Below, piece after piece: positions 47,431 through 59,700 of a stretch of 64,000 bases of DNA (position 1 is its first letter; each line of letters starts with the position of its first letter). A model generated the notes under the pieces. The model worked only from the letters and a program-made list of their open reading frames with translations. It was not told where the DNA came from and searched no databases. Location of the stretch: positions 39,334,152-39,398,151 of the forward strand of contig CM075775.1 in assembly GCA_037974665.1 (NCBI GenBank). Direction: 5' to 3'. This DNA is from Ehretia macrophylla. Its lineage: Eukaryota; Streptophyta; Magnoliopsida; Boraginales; Ehretiaceae. A program made the position numbers and the translations under genes.

Positions 47431-50400
47431 AAAGTATCGTGGGATTCGGTAATAGAAATTGGATGGATTAGGTTGTTGTCTTTTTCGCGGTTCACGACGT
47501 ACGATCCGGGATGAAAAAATAGCACAAAAGAATAAGAGTATCCCAAAATTGATGAAAATGTTCGATTTTGGGCTATGAAAATAGGCTCAGCCAAGCAGGC
47601 TTGCTGCCCTTGTCGTAGAGCTCTCAGGGATCTTTCCAACGGTATACTGTGCACCGCGTAACTCCTTATGGATCAAAAGTTATGAGCACCAGAGCGACGG
47701 AGACCTGGTCCCAAGCCCCACGCCCGCGTTTTGTGGTCCCAGCCTCTACGTGAGGCGAAGTTGTCTTGCCCAAGGTGCCGTGGGATTCAGTAATAGAAAT
47801 GTGATGGATTAGGTTGTCATCCTTTTCGCGGCTCACGACGTACGATCCGGGATGAAAAAACATCGCAAAAGAAGAAAAGCGTCCCAAAATTGATGAAAAC
47901 GTTCGATTTTGTGCTCTGAAAATAGGCACAGCTGATCAGGCTTGTTGCCCCCGTCGTACAGCTCTTAGAAAGCTTCCCAACAGTATGCTGTGCGCCGCGT
48001 TATTCCTTACGGATCAAAAGTTATGGGCACCGGAGCGACGGAGACCTGGTCCCAAGCCCTACGCCCTCGGTTTGCGGGCCTAGCCTCTACGTGAGGCGAA
48101 GTTGTCTTGCCCAAGGTGCAGTGGGATTCGGTAATAGAAATGTGATGGATTAGGTTGTCGTCCTTTTCACGGTATACGACGTACGATCTAGGACAGAAAA
48201 ACAGCGCAAAAGAAGAAAAGTGTACCAAAACTGACGAAAACGTTCGATTTAGGGCTACGAAAATGGGCGCAACTGAGCAGGCTTGTTGCCCCCGTCGTAG
48301 AACTCTCAGAGAGCTTTCCAACTGTATGCTTTGTGCCATGCAACTCCTTACGAATCAAAAGTAATGGACACCGGAGCAAAGGAGACCTGGTCCTAAGCCC
48401 CACGCCCTCGGTTTGCGGGCATAGCCTCTACGTGAAGCGAAGTTGTCTTGCCTAAGGTTCCGTGGGATTTAGTAATACAAATTTGATGGATTAGGTCGTC
48501 GTCCTTTTTCTGGCTCACGACGTACGATCTGTGACGAAAAAATAATGCAAAAGAAGAAAAGTGTCCCGAAATTGATGAAAATGTTCGATTTTGGGCTCTA
48601 AAAACTGGCGCAGCCAAGCTGGATTGATGCCCCTATCGTAGAGCTCTCAGAGAGCTTTTCAACGGTATGTTGTGCGCCGTGTAACTCATTACGGATCAAA
48701 ACTTTTGGGCACCAGAGCGACGGCGACCTGGTCCCAAGCCCCATGCCCTCAGTTTGCGGGCACAGCCTCTACGTGAGGCGAAGTTGTCTTGCCCAAGGTG
48801 CCATGGGATTCGATAATAGAAATTTGATGGATTAGGTTGTTGTCCTTTTCACGGCTCACGACGTACGATCCGGGATGAAAAATAACACAAAAGAAGAAAA
48901 GTGTACCAAAATTGATGAAAACGTTCGATTTAGAGCTCCAAAAATAAGGACAACTGGGCATGCTTGCTGCCCCCGTCGTAGAGCTCTCAAGGAGCTTCCC
49001 AACGGTATGTCGTGCGCCGCGTAACTCCTTACAGATCAAAAGTTATGGGCTCCAGAGCGACGGAGACATGGTCCCAAGCCCCACGCCCTCGGTTTTCGGG
49101 CACAGCCTCTACGTGAGACGAAGTTGTCTTGCCCAAGGTGCCATGGGATTTGGTAATAGAAATGTGATGGATTAGGTTGTCGTCCTTTTCGCGGCTCACG
49201 ACGTACGATTCAGGGCAGAAAAACTACGCAAAAGAAGAAAAGTGTCCCGAAACTAATGAAAATGTTCAATTTTGGACTTAGAAAACAGGCGCAGTTGAGT
49301 AGGCTTGCTGCCCCCGTTGTAAAGCTCTCAAAGAGCTTTTCAACGGTATGTTGTGCGCCGCGTAACTCCAAACGGATCAAAAGTTATGGGCACCGGAGCG
49401 ACGGAGACCTAGTCCCAAGCCCCACGCCCTCGGTTTATGGGCCCAGCCTCTACGTGAGGCGAAGTTGTCTTGCCCAAGGTGTAGTGGGATTTGGTAATAG
49501 AAATGTTATGGATTAGGTTGTCGTCCTTTTCGCGGCTTACGACGTACGTTCTGGGATGGAAAAATAGCGCAAAAGAAGAAAAGTGTCCCAAAACTGATGA
49601 AAACGTTCAATTTAGGGCTCTGAAAACAAGCTCAACCAAGCAGGCTTGCTGCCCCCGTCGTAGAGCTCTCAGAGAGCTTTCCAACGGTATGTTGTGCGCC
49701 GCGTAACTCCTTGCGAATCAAAAGTTATGGGCACCGGAGCAAAGGAGACCTGGTCCCAAGCCCTACGCCCTCGGTTTGCAGGCCCAGCCTTCACGTGAAA
49801 CGAAGATGTCTTGTCCAAGGTGCCATGGGATTCGGTAATAGAAATGTTACGGATTAGGTTGTCGTCCTTTTCACGGCTTACGACGTACGATCCGGGACGA
49901 AAAACATTGCAAAAGAGTAAAAGTGTCCCGAAACTGATGAAAATGTTTGATTTTGGGCTCTGAATATAGGTGCAGCTGAGCAAGCTTGTTGCCCCCGTCG
50001 TAGAGCTCTCAGAGAGCTTTCTAACGGTATGCTGTGCACCGCGTAACTCCTTACGAATCAAAAGTTATGGGTACCAAAGCGACGGTGACCCGGTCCCAAG
50101 CCCTACGCCCTCGGTTTGCGAGCCCAACCTCTATATGAAGCAAAGTTGTCTTGCCCAAGGTACCGTGGGATTCGGTAATAGAAATGTGATGGATTAGGTT
50201 GTCTTCCTTTTGCAGCTCACGACGTACGATCCGGGATGAAAAAACTGCGCAAAAGTAGAAAAGTGTCTCGAAACTGATGAGAACATTCGATTTTGGGCTC
50301 TGAAAACAGGCGCAGTCAAGTAGGCTGGCTGCACCCGTCGTAGAGAGCTCAAAGAGCTTTCCAACGGTATGCTGTGCGCTATGTAACTCCTTACGGATCA

Positions 50401-53400
50401 AAAGTTATGGGCACCAGAGCGACGTAGACCCAATCCCAAGCCCCACGCCCTCAGTTTGCGGGCCCAGCCTCTACGTGAGTCAAAGTTGTCTTGCCCAAGG
50501 TGTTGTAGGATTCGGTAATAGGAATGTGAAGGATTAGGTTGTCGTCTTTTTCGCGGCTCATGACGTACGATCCGGGACAGAAAAAATAGCGCAAAAGAAG
50601 AAAAGTATCCCGCAACTGATGAAAACATTCGATTTAGGGCTCCGGAAATATGAGCAACCGATCAGGCTTGCTGCCTCTATCGTAGAGCTCTTAGAGAGCT
50701 TTTCAATGGTATGTTGTGCACCGCGTAACTCCTTACGAATCAAAAGTTATAGGCACCGAAGCAAAGGAGACCTGGTCCCAAGCCCCACGCCCTCGGTTTA
50801 CGGGCTCAACCTCTACATGAAGAAAAGTTGTCTTGCCCAAGGTGCCATGGGATTCCGTAATAGAAATGTGATGGATTGGGTTGTCGTCCTTTTCATGGCT
50901 CACGACGTACTATCCGGGACGAAAAAATAGCGCAAAAGAAGAAAAGTATCCCGAAATTATTGAAAACATTCGATTCTGGGCTCCGAAAGTAGGCGTAGTA
51001 AAACAAGCTTGCTGCCCCCGGCGTAGAGCTCTTAGAGAGCTTTCCAACGGTATGTTGTACGCCGCATAACTCCTTACGGATCAAAAGTTATGGGTACCAG
51101 AGCGACGGAGACTTGATCCCAACATGCCCTCGATTTGCGGGCCCAGCCTCTACGTGAGGCGAAGTTGTCTTGCCCAAGGTACTGTGGGATTCAGTAATAG
51201 AAATGTGATGGATTAGGTTGTCATCCTTTTCATGGCTCACAACGTACAATCCGGGACAGAAAAACAGCGTAAAAGAATAAAAGTGTTTCGAAACTGATGA
51301 AAATGTTTGATTTAGGGCTCCGAAAATAGGCGCAACCGAGCAGGCTTACTTCCCCCATCGTAGAGCTCTCAGAGAGCATTCCAACGGTATGTTGTGCACC
51401 GCATAACTCCTTACGAATCAAAAGTTATGGGCACCATTGCAAAGGAGACCTGGTCCCAAGCCCCACGCCCTCAGTTTGCGGGCCCAACTTCTACGTGAAA
51501 CGAAGTTGTCTTGTCCAAGGTGCAGTGGGATTCGGTAATAAAAATGTGATGGATTAGGTTGTCGTCCTTTTCGCGGCTCACAACGTATGATCCGGGGCGG
51601 AAAAACTATGCAAAAGAAGAAAAGTGTCCCAAAACTAATGAAAATATTTGATTTTGGGCTTCGAAAATAGGCGCAGCAGAGAAGGCTTGCTACCCCCGTT
51701 GTAGAGCTCTCAGAGAGCTTTCCAACGGTATGCTGCGCGCCGCGTAACGCCTTGCGGATCAAAAGTTATGGTCACCGGAGCGACGGAGACCTAGTCCCAA
51801 GCCCACGACCTCGGTTTGCGGGCCCAGCCTCTACGTGAGCCGAAGTTGTCTTGCCCAAGGTGCAGTCGGATTCCGTAATAGAAATGTGATGGATTAGGTT
51901 GTCTTATTTTTCGCGGCTTTCGACGTACGATCTGGGAAGAAAAAACAGCACAAAAGAAAAAAAGTGTCATGAAACTGATGAAAAAGTTGGATTTAGTGCT
52001 CCGAAGACAAGCGCAACAGAGCAGGCTTGCTACCCCCATCGTAGAGCTCTCAGAGAGATTTCCAACGGTATGTTGTGCGCCGCATAACACCTTACGAATC
52101 AAAAGTTATGGGCACCGGAGCGAAGGAGAACTGGTCCCAAGCCCCACGCCCTCGGTTTGTGGGCCCAACCTCTACGTGAAATGAAGATGTCTTGCCCAAG
52201 GTGCCGTGGGATTCGGTAATAGAAATGTGATGGATTAGGTTCTCATCCTTTTCGCGGCTCATGACGTACGATCCGGGACGAAAAAACAGTGCAAAAGAAG
52301 AAAAGTGTCCCGAAACAGATGAAAACGCTCAATTTTGGATCTGAAAATGGGTGCAGCCGAGCAGCCTTACTGCCCCCATTATAGAGCTCTCAGAGAACTT
52401 TCCAACGGTATGCTGTGCGTCGCGTAACTCCTTACGGATAAAAAGTTATGGGTACCGGAGCGACAAAGACCCGATCCCAAGCCCCACGCCCTCGGTTTGC
52501 GGGCCCAGCCTCTACATGAGGTGAAGTTGTCTTGCCCAAGGTGCCATGGGATTCGGTAATAGAAATGTGATGGATTAGGTTGTCGTCCTTTCGCGGCTCA
52601 CGACGAACGATCCGTGATGAAAAAACTGTGCAAAAGAAGAAATGTGTCTCAAAACTGATGAAAACGTTCGACTTTGGGCTCTGAAAATTGGTGCATCTTA
52701 GCAGGCTTGCTGCACCCGTCGTAGAGCTCTGAGAGAGCTTTCCAACGGTATGCTGTGCGCCGCGTAACTCCTTACGGATCAAAAGTTATGGGCACCGGAG
52801 TGACGGAGACCTGATCCCAAGCCCCACGCCCTCAGTTTGCGGGCCCAGCCTCTACTTGAGGCGAAGTTGTCTTGCCCAAGGTGCCGTAGGATTCGGTAAT
52901 AGAAATGTGATGGATTAGGTTGTCGTCCTTTTCGCGGCTCACGACGTACGATCTAGGACAGAAAAATAGTGCAAAAGAAGAAAAGTATCCCGAAACTATT
53001 GAAAATGTTCGATTTAGGGCTCCGACAATTGGCATAACCGAGCAGGCTTGCTGCCCCTATCGTAGAGCTCTCAAAGAGCTTTCCAACGGTATGCTGTGCA
53101 CCGCATAACTCCTTACGAATCAAAATTTATGGGCACCGGAGCAAATGAGACCTAGTCCTTAGCCCCACGCCCTCAGTTTGCGGGCCCAGCCTCTACTTGA
53201 GGCGAAGTTGTCTTGCCCAAGGTGCCGTAGGATTCGGTAATAGAAATGTGATGGATTAGGTTGTCGTCCTTTTCGCGGCTCACGACGGACGATCCGGGTC
53301 GGAAAAACAGCGTAAAAGAAGAAAAGTGTCCCGAAATTGATGAAAACGTTCAATTTTGGGCTCTGAAAATAGGCGCAGCCAAGCAGGCTTTTTGCCCCCG

Positions 53401-53554
53401 TCCTAGAGCTCTCAGTTTGCTTTCCAACGGTATGCTGTGCACCGCGTAACTCCTTACGGATCAAAAGTTATGGGCACCAAAGCAACGGAGACCTGATCCC
53501 AAGCACCACGCCCTCGGTTTCCAGGCCCAGCCTCTAAGTGAGGCAAAGTTGTCT
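47431..53554. repeat. 341-bp satellite, array segment 2 (about 18 monomers)
   Basis: Same repeat as 1-1736, resuming in phase after element A. Two monomer types are mixed. One has 'tacggatcaaaag', 'gagcgacgg' and 'cgtgaggcgaag'; the other has 'tacgaatcaaaag', 'gagcaaagg', 'cgtgaagcgaag' and often 'gatttagggctcc'. Between about 50390 and 52100 they alternate, but elsewhere the order is irregular. Open frames of 60-130 codons, mainly on the minus strand, recur in every monomer and follow the repeat, so they are not taken as genes. Confidence 0.97.
53550..53554. repeat. Target-site duplication TGTCT of the solo LTR (partner at 56733-56737)
   Basis: TGTCT precedes TGTGAAGCCC at 53555 and follows ...CATGGCA at 56732. 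The satellite landmark expected at 53596 appears exactly 46 bp after the right copy, so the array is in perfect phase across the insertion. Confidence 0.93.
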
Positions 53555-54566
53555 TGTGAAGCCCAGCACGGAACCTCATATGCATATCATATCGTTTAAT
53601 ATTTGTTTATAGTGATTAATGTGCATTTACAGCAATTAATGTGCATTTACCTTGGTTTACGTGCATCTATCTCGATTAACGTGTAAATGGATGCAATAAC
53701 ATCCATGAGAGGACCTTAGAGGTTGTAGATGATAATTAAATTTTACTAAATTAAATTAACTAACCAAAATAATTAAAATTGGAACTACATGATAATACTA
53801 TGCATTCACACTATTGGAAATGCATTTATATCGTTTAATGTACGTTTGCATCATTTTACATGTATTTGCATTGTTTAACGTGCACTTGGATGGTTTAGAT
53901 TTCGTAGACGATAAATAAATTACACTACTCTACGTTAGCTAACTAAATAATTAAATTAGAACTACATGGCATGCTAGTAAATAAGCAATTAGTTAGAGGG
54001 GCAACTTAGTCATTAGGGACAAGATATTTCCTACATAAATTAAATCTAACAAAACACACGCATAACATACACAAATACACATTCAGCACACACACACACA
54101 CACCACACGCAGAGATCAGGAGAAGAGAGAAGGAAAAGAGAAAAGAGAAGAAAGAAGGAGAAAAAGAAGAGGAAGAAGAATTCTAAGTCATTTCCTTTCC
54201 ATTTGCTAGCTAATTCCAGTCATTATCTTGCTCCTCTTGCTTTCTATGTCAAGATCAAATGTAAGGGATTCTTTCAAAAACTCCTTGATAAAGCTCATCT
54301 ATGGTTGTATGTTGCATTTTGTTGAGTAATATAGCTTGTGAAGTCCATCTATGTCTTCATTATGGAGTTGGGTGTATATATGTGTTGTAGATCTAAGAAT
54401 TGAAAATGTATGTTAGGTGTTGTGGTTTGTTGAGGAGAGGTGATTTAGGTGGAGCTTGAGCTCTTGTATGATGCTTAGAAGTCTCATTGAACATGCTTGA
54501 TTAATGGTAGGAGGTGGTATGGATTGTTAGGTTGATTTTGGAGAAAATTGTGTCTTTCCCATGCAG

Positions 54567-54690
54567 CTATCCGGGCGTTACAGCCCTTATCCGGTCGCCT
54601 GGATAGAGGCCACAACGCCCGGCAGAAAAATGCCATCTGGGTGTTACCTGCTTCATCCGGTCGACCTGATGAAAGCAGTATCGCCTGGAT
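54567..54690. repeat. Two related stem-loop units inside LTR3
   Basis: Unit 1: CCGGGCGTT (54571-54579) pairs with AACGCCCGG (54614-54622), and inside it TATCC (54588-54592) pairs with GGATA (54601-54605). Unit 2, about 63 bp further on, has CTGCTTCATC pairing with GATGAAAGCAG across a similar CCGGTCGACCT loop (about 54649-54678). Both share the loop core CCGGTCG. The arms are kept while loops differ. Confidence 0.75.
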
Positions 54691-55522
54691 GTTTGACAAC
54701 TCTGCGGAGTGATTTGCGAAGGCCATATCTCATTCATTTCAACTCCGAATTGAGTTTCGTTTGATTCTAGAGTTATCTACATTCGATAAGATTCGATTCT
54801 AGACCAAAATAAGAGTAATTGGATTTCGTAAAAATGGGGAAAATTAACCTCCTAAGTTAGGCTAATGCAAGAGGGTTGAGGATGCTTCATAGTTTCGTTC
54901 GAGATTGGATTTTATTGTCGTTTTGAGTTGTTTTAAGGTATTTTTACACCCTCCTTTGGTATATGACTATGTTGAGCTCTTCTACATGGTATTAATATGG
55001 TCAAGCACGATGAGTATTGGTTTCATGAATATCTAAACAATGTGCATATGACTACATGTTTGTATGAGGTCACTACAAAGTTAAACACTTGCATAATTAA
55101 GTAACTTTCCTTGTTGTCCTTCACTTTGGGACTTATGAATTCTAAATGCAAGGTGTACACATGTTTACTTGTTCGACCCTATGATAAGTATGCTTGAATA
55201 AGTTTGGAGTATATATACGCTTGAATGTTGGAAGTAACCTTCCTCCTTGACCTCCACTTGCATGTTTATGTATTATATGAATTCTAATGGGGTTATGAAT
55301 ATATTGATATGTATCTAATTGCTATCCCTAGCTGGTGGCAATCTACCTTGTGCTTTTGAGCTTGTTTACTTCGTGTGAAATCCTCTCGCACTTGGTGAAT
55401 TTTCGTTGGAGAAATAAAAGATGAATAAATGATACAAATATGTTATTAAACTCCACGGTAGAAGTTCTGGGCCACCTGGGTGGTGTTGGGCTTGCCAGGA
55501 TGGACTTGGGCTATTATGGGTT

Positions 55523-55721
55523 GGGTTGCCTGCGGAATACCCTCCTCATGGGTTGCCTCAGTAGTGCCCTGTTGATTGTCGTGCTTTTGGGTTGTTTGCG
55601 GAGTACCCTCGTCATGGGTTGCCTCCGCAGTGCCCTGTGGATTATAGTGCCCCCTTGGTTGGCGTACTATTGGGTTGCCTGTGGAGTACCTCCTCATAGG
55701 TTACCTCCGTAGTACCCTCTT
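55523..55721. repeat. Imperfect tandem repeat, three units, in LTR3
   Basis: Units starting at 55523, 55589 and 55672 each read gggttg(c/t)(c/t)tg(c/t)gga(a/g)tacc...catgggttgcctc...agtgccct, with unit lengths 66, 83 and about 50 bp. Confidence 0.8.
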
Positions 55722-56732
55722 ATTTGAAGTATGGGGTTGTGATATTGGGGAAACATCAGGATGGGCCATCTCGTACTTTTGCAACCATTCTTGCTAGGTC
55801 CCTTGAGATTCCCGAGGAAAGTGTTGTCGTATCCTTTTACTATATGTACAACCACTCTAATTCAGGGAGAATAGTTGATTACTTGTTTACATGTTTAGTT
55901 TTGTTACTTACTGCACGACAAGATTCCATGTGGCTTATATATAATTCATGTATCTTTGTGCATGACAAAGTCTCTTTATCATGTTTAACTTGGTTATTGT
56001 CATGCTTGGTTTCACTTTCATCAAATATTCTGGATATACATTTTCTACCAGTTTTACTTGTTTCATCATGCTTAAACTAGTTTATTTACCATTTTATTTT
56101 ACCTTGTTTCTTATTAGTTGTCTATTTATGCATAGCACAACTTTTCAAAACGCTTCCTAAATGTTAAAAAGGCTTGCGAAAAAAAAAACCTTGTTCCCCT
56201 TATCCCTCATTGAGCTAAGTGTAACTCCTCTTTATGACAATTAGAGGTAAGGCTGGTTGAGTTAACTTTACAAGTTGAAGAAAAGGATTGCTTACGTGAA
56301 AGACTTCTTGATTGGTGTGGTATAAGTACATGAGATACTTGATGTGCATTGAAGAACCTAGATCCTGTGTGTAGGTATTTGGTGATCAGCATTATGTAAT
56401 TTGATAGGATATGATTGTAATCTTAGTTATCAGTGATGAAGATTGTATAATGTCAGTGTTGGATAATATAACTTTAAGTTAGTGATTATTCTTCTGAGAC
56501 CCAGAAACTTGATTCTTAGTTAGTTGTTATGTTGAACAGGGGAATTCGAGGTCTTGTGAATATTTCACGAACTATTGTAATCCTTTAAGGCCGATGGATG
56601 GGTAGCTATTTGGAGTTACTATGAAGGTTTAAGTGGATGTACAATTTCTAAATTATTAATTACATGTTTTAAGCAATTCGAACGTCATGTTTCGGCCTTA
56701 ACCTAGAGATGGGTTAGGGTCGGCGCATGGCA

Positions 56733-59700
56733 TGTCTGGCCCAAGGTTCTGTGGGATTCGGTAATAGAAATGTGATGGATTAGGTTGTCGTCCTTTTCAC
56801 GGCTCACGACGTATGATTCGGGACGGAAAAACAGTGCAAAAGAATAAAAGTGTCCCAAAACTGATAAAAACGTCCAATTTAGGTCTCTGAAAATAGGTGC
56901 AACTGAGTAGGCTTGCTGTCCCCATCGTAGAGCTCTCAGAGAGCTTTCCAACAGTATGTTGTGCGTCGCGTAACTCTTTACGAATCAAAAGTTATGGGCC
57001 CCAGAGCAAAGGAGACCTGGTCCTAAGCACCACGCCCTCGGTTTGCGGGCCCAGCCTCTACGTGAAGCGAAGTTGTCTTACCCAAGGTGTCGTGGGATTC
57101 AGTAATAGAAATTTGATGGACTAGGTTGTCGTCCTATTCGCAGCTCACGACGTACGATCCGGGATAGAAAAGTAGTGCAAAAGAAGAAAAGTGTCCCAAA
57201 ATTGATGAAAACGTTCTATTTTGGGCTCCGAAAGCAGGGGCAACTAAGCAAGCTCACTGCCCCCGTCGTAAAGCTCTCAGAGAACTTTCCAACAGTATGC
57301 TGTGCGTCGCGTAACTCCATACGGATCAAAAGTTATGGGCACCAGAGCGATGGAAACCTGGTCCCAAGCCCCACGCCCTCGGTTTGCAGGCCCAGCCTCT
57401 ACGTGAGGCGAAGTTGTCTTGCCCAAGGTGCCATCGGATTCAGTAATAAAAATGTGATGGATTAGGTTGTCATCCTTTTCGCAGCTTACGACGTACGATC
57501 CGGGAGAGAAAAACAGTGCAAAAGAGGAAAAGTGTCCCAAAACTGATGAAAATGTTCGATTTAGGGCTCCAAAAATAGGCACAACTGGGCAGACTTGTTA
57601 CCCCCGTCGTAGAGCTCCCAAAGATCTTTCCAACGGTATGCTGTGCACCGCGTAACTCCTTACGAATCAAAAGTTATGGGCACCGGAGCAAAGGAGACCT
57701 GGTCTCACACCCCAAGCCCTCGGTTTGCGGGCCTAGCCTCTACGTGAAGTGAAGATGTCTTGCCCAAGGTACCGTGGGATTCTGTAACATAAATGTGATG
57801 GATTAGGTTGTCGTCCTTTTCGCAGCTCACGACGTACGATCCAGAAAGAAAAAACAGCGCAAAAGAAGAAAAGTGTCCCGAAACTAATGAAAAACTTCGA
57901 TATTGGGTTCCAAAAATAGGCACAACTGAGCAGGCTTGCTGCCCCCGTCGTAGAGCTCTTACAGAGCTTCCCAACGGTATCCTGTGCGCCGCGTAACTCC
58001 TTACAAATCAAAAGTTATAGGTACCGAAGTGACAAAGACTTGGTCCCAAGCCCTGCGTCCTCGGTTTGCGGGCCCAGCATCGACGTGAGATGAAGTTGTC
58101 TTGCCCAAGGTGCCATGGGATTCGCTAATAGAAATGTGATGGATTAGGTTGTCGTCCTTTTCACGGCTCACGACGTACGATCCGGGGCAGAAAAATTGCG
58201 CAAAAGAAGAAAGGTGTCCCAAAACTGATGAAAACATTCGATTTTGGGCTTCAAAAATAGGCGTAGCCGATCAGGCTTTTCTACCCCCGTTGTAGAGCTC
58301 TCAGAGAGCTTTCCAACGGTATGCTGCGCCCCACGTAACTCCTTATGGATCAAAAGTTATGGGCACCAGAGCGACGGAGACCTGGTCCCAAGCCCCACGC
58401 CCTCGGTTTGCGGGCCCAGCCTCTACATGAAGCAAAGTTGTCTTGCCCAAGGTGCCATGGGATTCTATAATAGAAATGTAATGGATTAGGTTGTCATCCT
58501 TTTCGCGGCTCACGACGGACGATCCGGGTCGAAAAAACAGCGCAAAAAAAGAAAGTGAACCGAAATTGATGAAAACGTTAGATTTTGGGCTCTAAAAATA
58601 GGCGGAGCCAAGCAGGCTTGCTGCCCTCGTCGTAGAGCTATCAGAGAGCTTTCCAACTGTATGTTGTGCGCCGCGTAACTCCTTACGAATCAAAAGTTAT
58701 GGGCACCGGAGCAATAGAGACCTGGTCCAAAGCCCTACGCCCTTGGTTTGCGGGCCCAACCTCTAAGTGAGGCGAAGTTGTCTTGCCCAAGGTACCGTGG
58801 GATTCGGTAATATAAATGGGATGGATTAGGTTGTCGTCCTTTTCGCGATTCACGACGTAGGATCTGGGACGAAAAAACGGTGCAAAAGAAGAAAAGTGTC
58901 TTGAAATTGATAAAAATGATCGATTTCGGGCTTTGAAAACAGGCGCAACCGAGCAGGCTTGCTACACCAGTCGTAGAGCTCTCAGAGAGCTTTCCAACGG
59001 TATGTTGTGCGCCGCGTAACTCCTTGTGGATCAAAAGTTATAGGCACCGGAGCGACGGAGACCCGATCCCAAGTCCCACGCCCTTGGTTTGCAGGCCCAG
59101 CCTCTATGTGAGGCGAAGTTGTCTTGCCCAAGGTGCCATGGGATTCGGTAATAGAAATTTGATGGATTAGGTTGTCATCCTTTTCGCGGCTCACGACGTA
59201 TGATTCGGGACGGAAAAACAGCGCAAAAGATGAAAAGTGTCCCGAAACTGATGAAAAGATTCTATTTTGTGCTCCGAAAGCAAGCGTAGCTAAGCAAGCA
59301 TGCTGCCCCTGTCGTAGAGCTCTCAGAGAGCTTTCCAATGGTATGCTGTGCGCCACGTAACTCCTTATGGAACAAAAGTTATGGGCACCGGAGCGACTGA
59401 GACCTTGCCCCAAGCCCCCCGCCCTTGGTTTGCGGGCCCAACCTCTACGTGAGGCAAATTTGTCTTGCCCTAGGTGCCATGGGATTCGGTAATAGAAATG
59501 TGATGGATTAGATTGTCGTCCTTTTCGCAGATCACGACATACGATCCGGGACGGAAAAACAGTGCAAAAGAAGAAAAGTATCCCGAAACTGATGAAAATG
59601 TTCAATTTAGGGCTCCAAAAAAAGGCATAACCGAGAATGCTTTCTCCCCATGTCGTACAGCTCCTAGAGAGCTTTCCAACTGTATGTTGTGTGCCGCGTA

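Larger units (their letters stand above)
53555..56732 (+). mobile_element. Solo LTR of a second Tekay-like family (LTR3)
   Basis: 3178 bp, TGTGAAGCCC...GGCGCATGGCA, flanked by TGTCT, with no gag or pol and no primer-binding site or polypurine tract, so a solo LTR left by LTR-LTR recombination. The start resembles the Tekay LTR (TGTGAGGCCC), and the next 150 bp repeat 'acgtgcat' phrases as that LTR does, but the remainder does not align by eye. Contents: a CA run and a purine-rich tract at about 54089-54183, two stem-loop units at 54567-54690, an imperfect tandem repeat at 55523-55721. Open frames of 60-118 codons within it have no recognisable domain. Confidence 0.88.

Noticed and set aside
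55440-55712. 90-codon frame with repeated GCLRS-like text in LTR3
   Set aside because: It is the translation of an imperfect DNA tandem repeat; both strands are open because of base composition.
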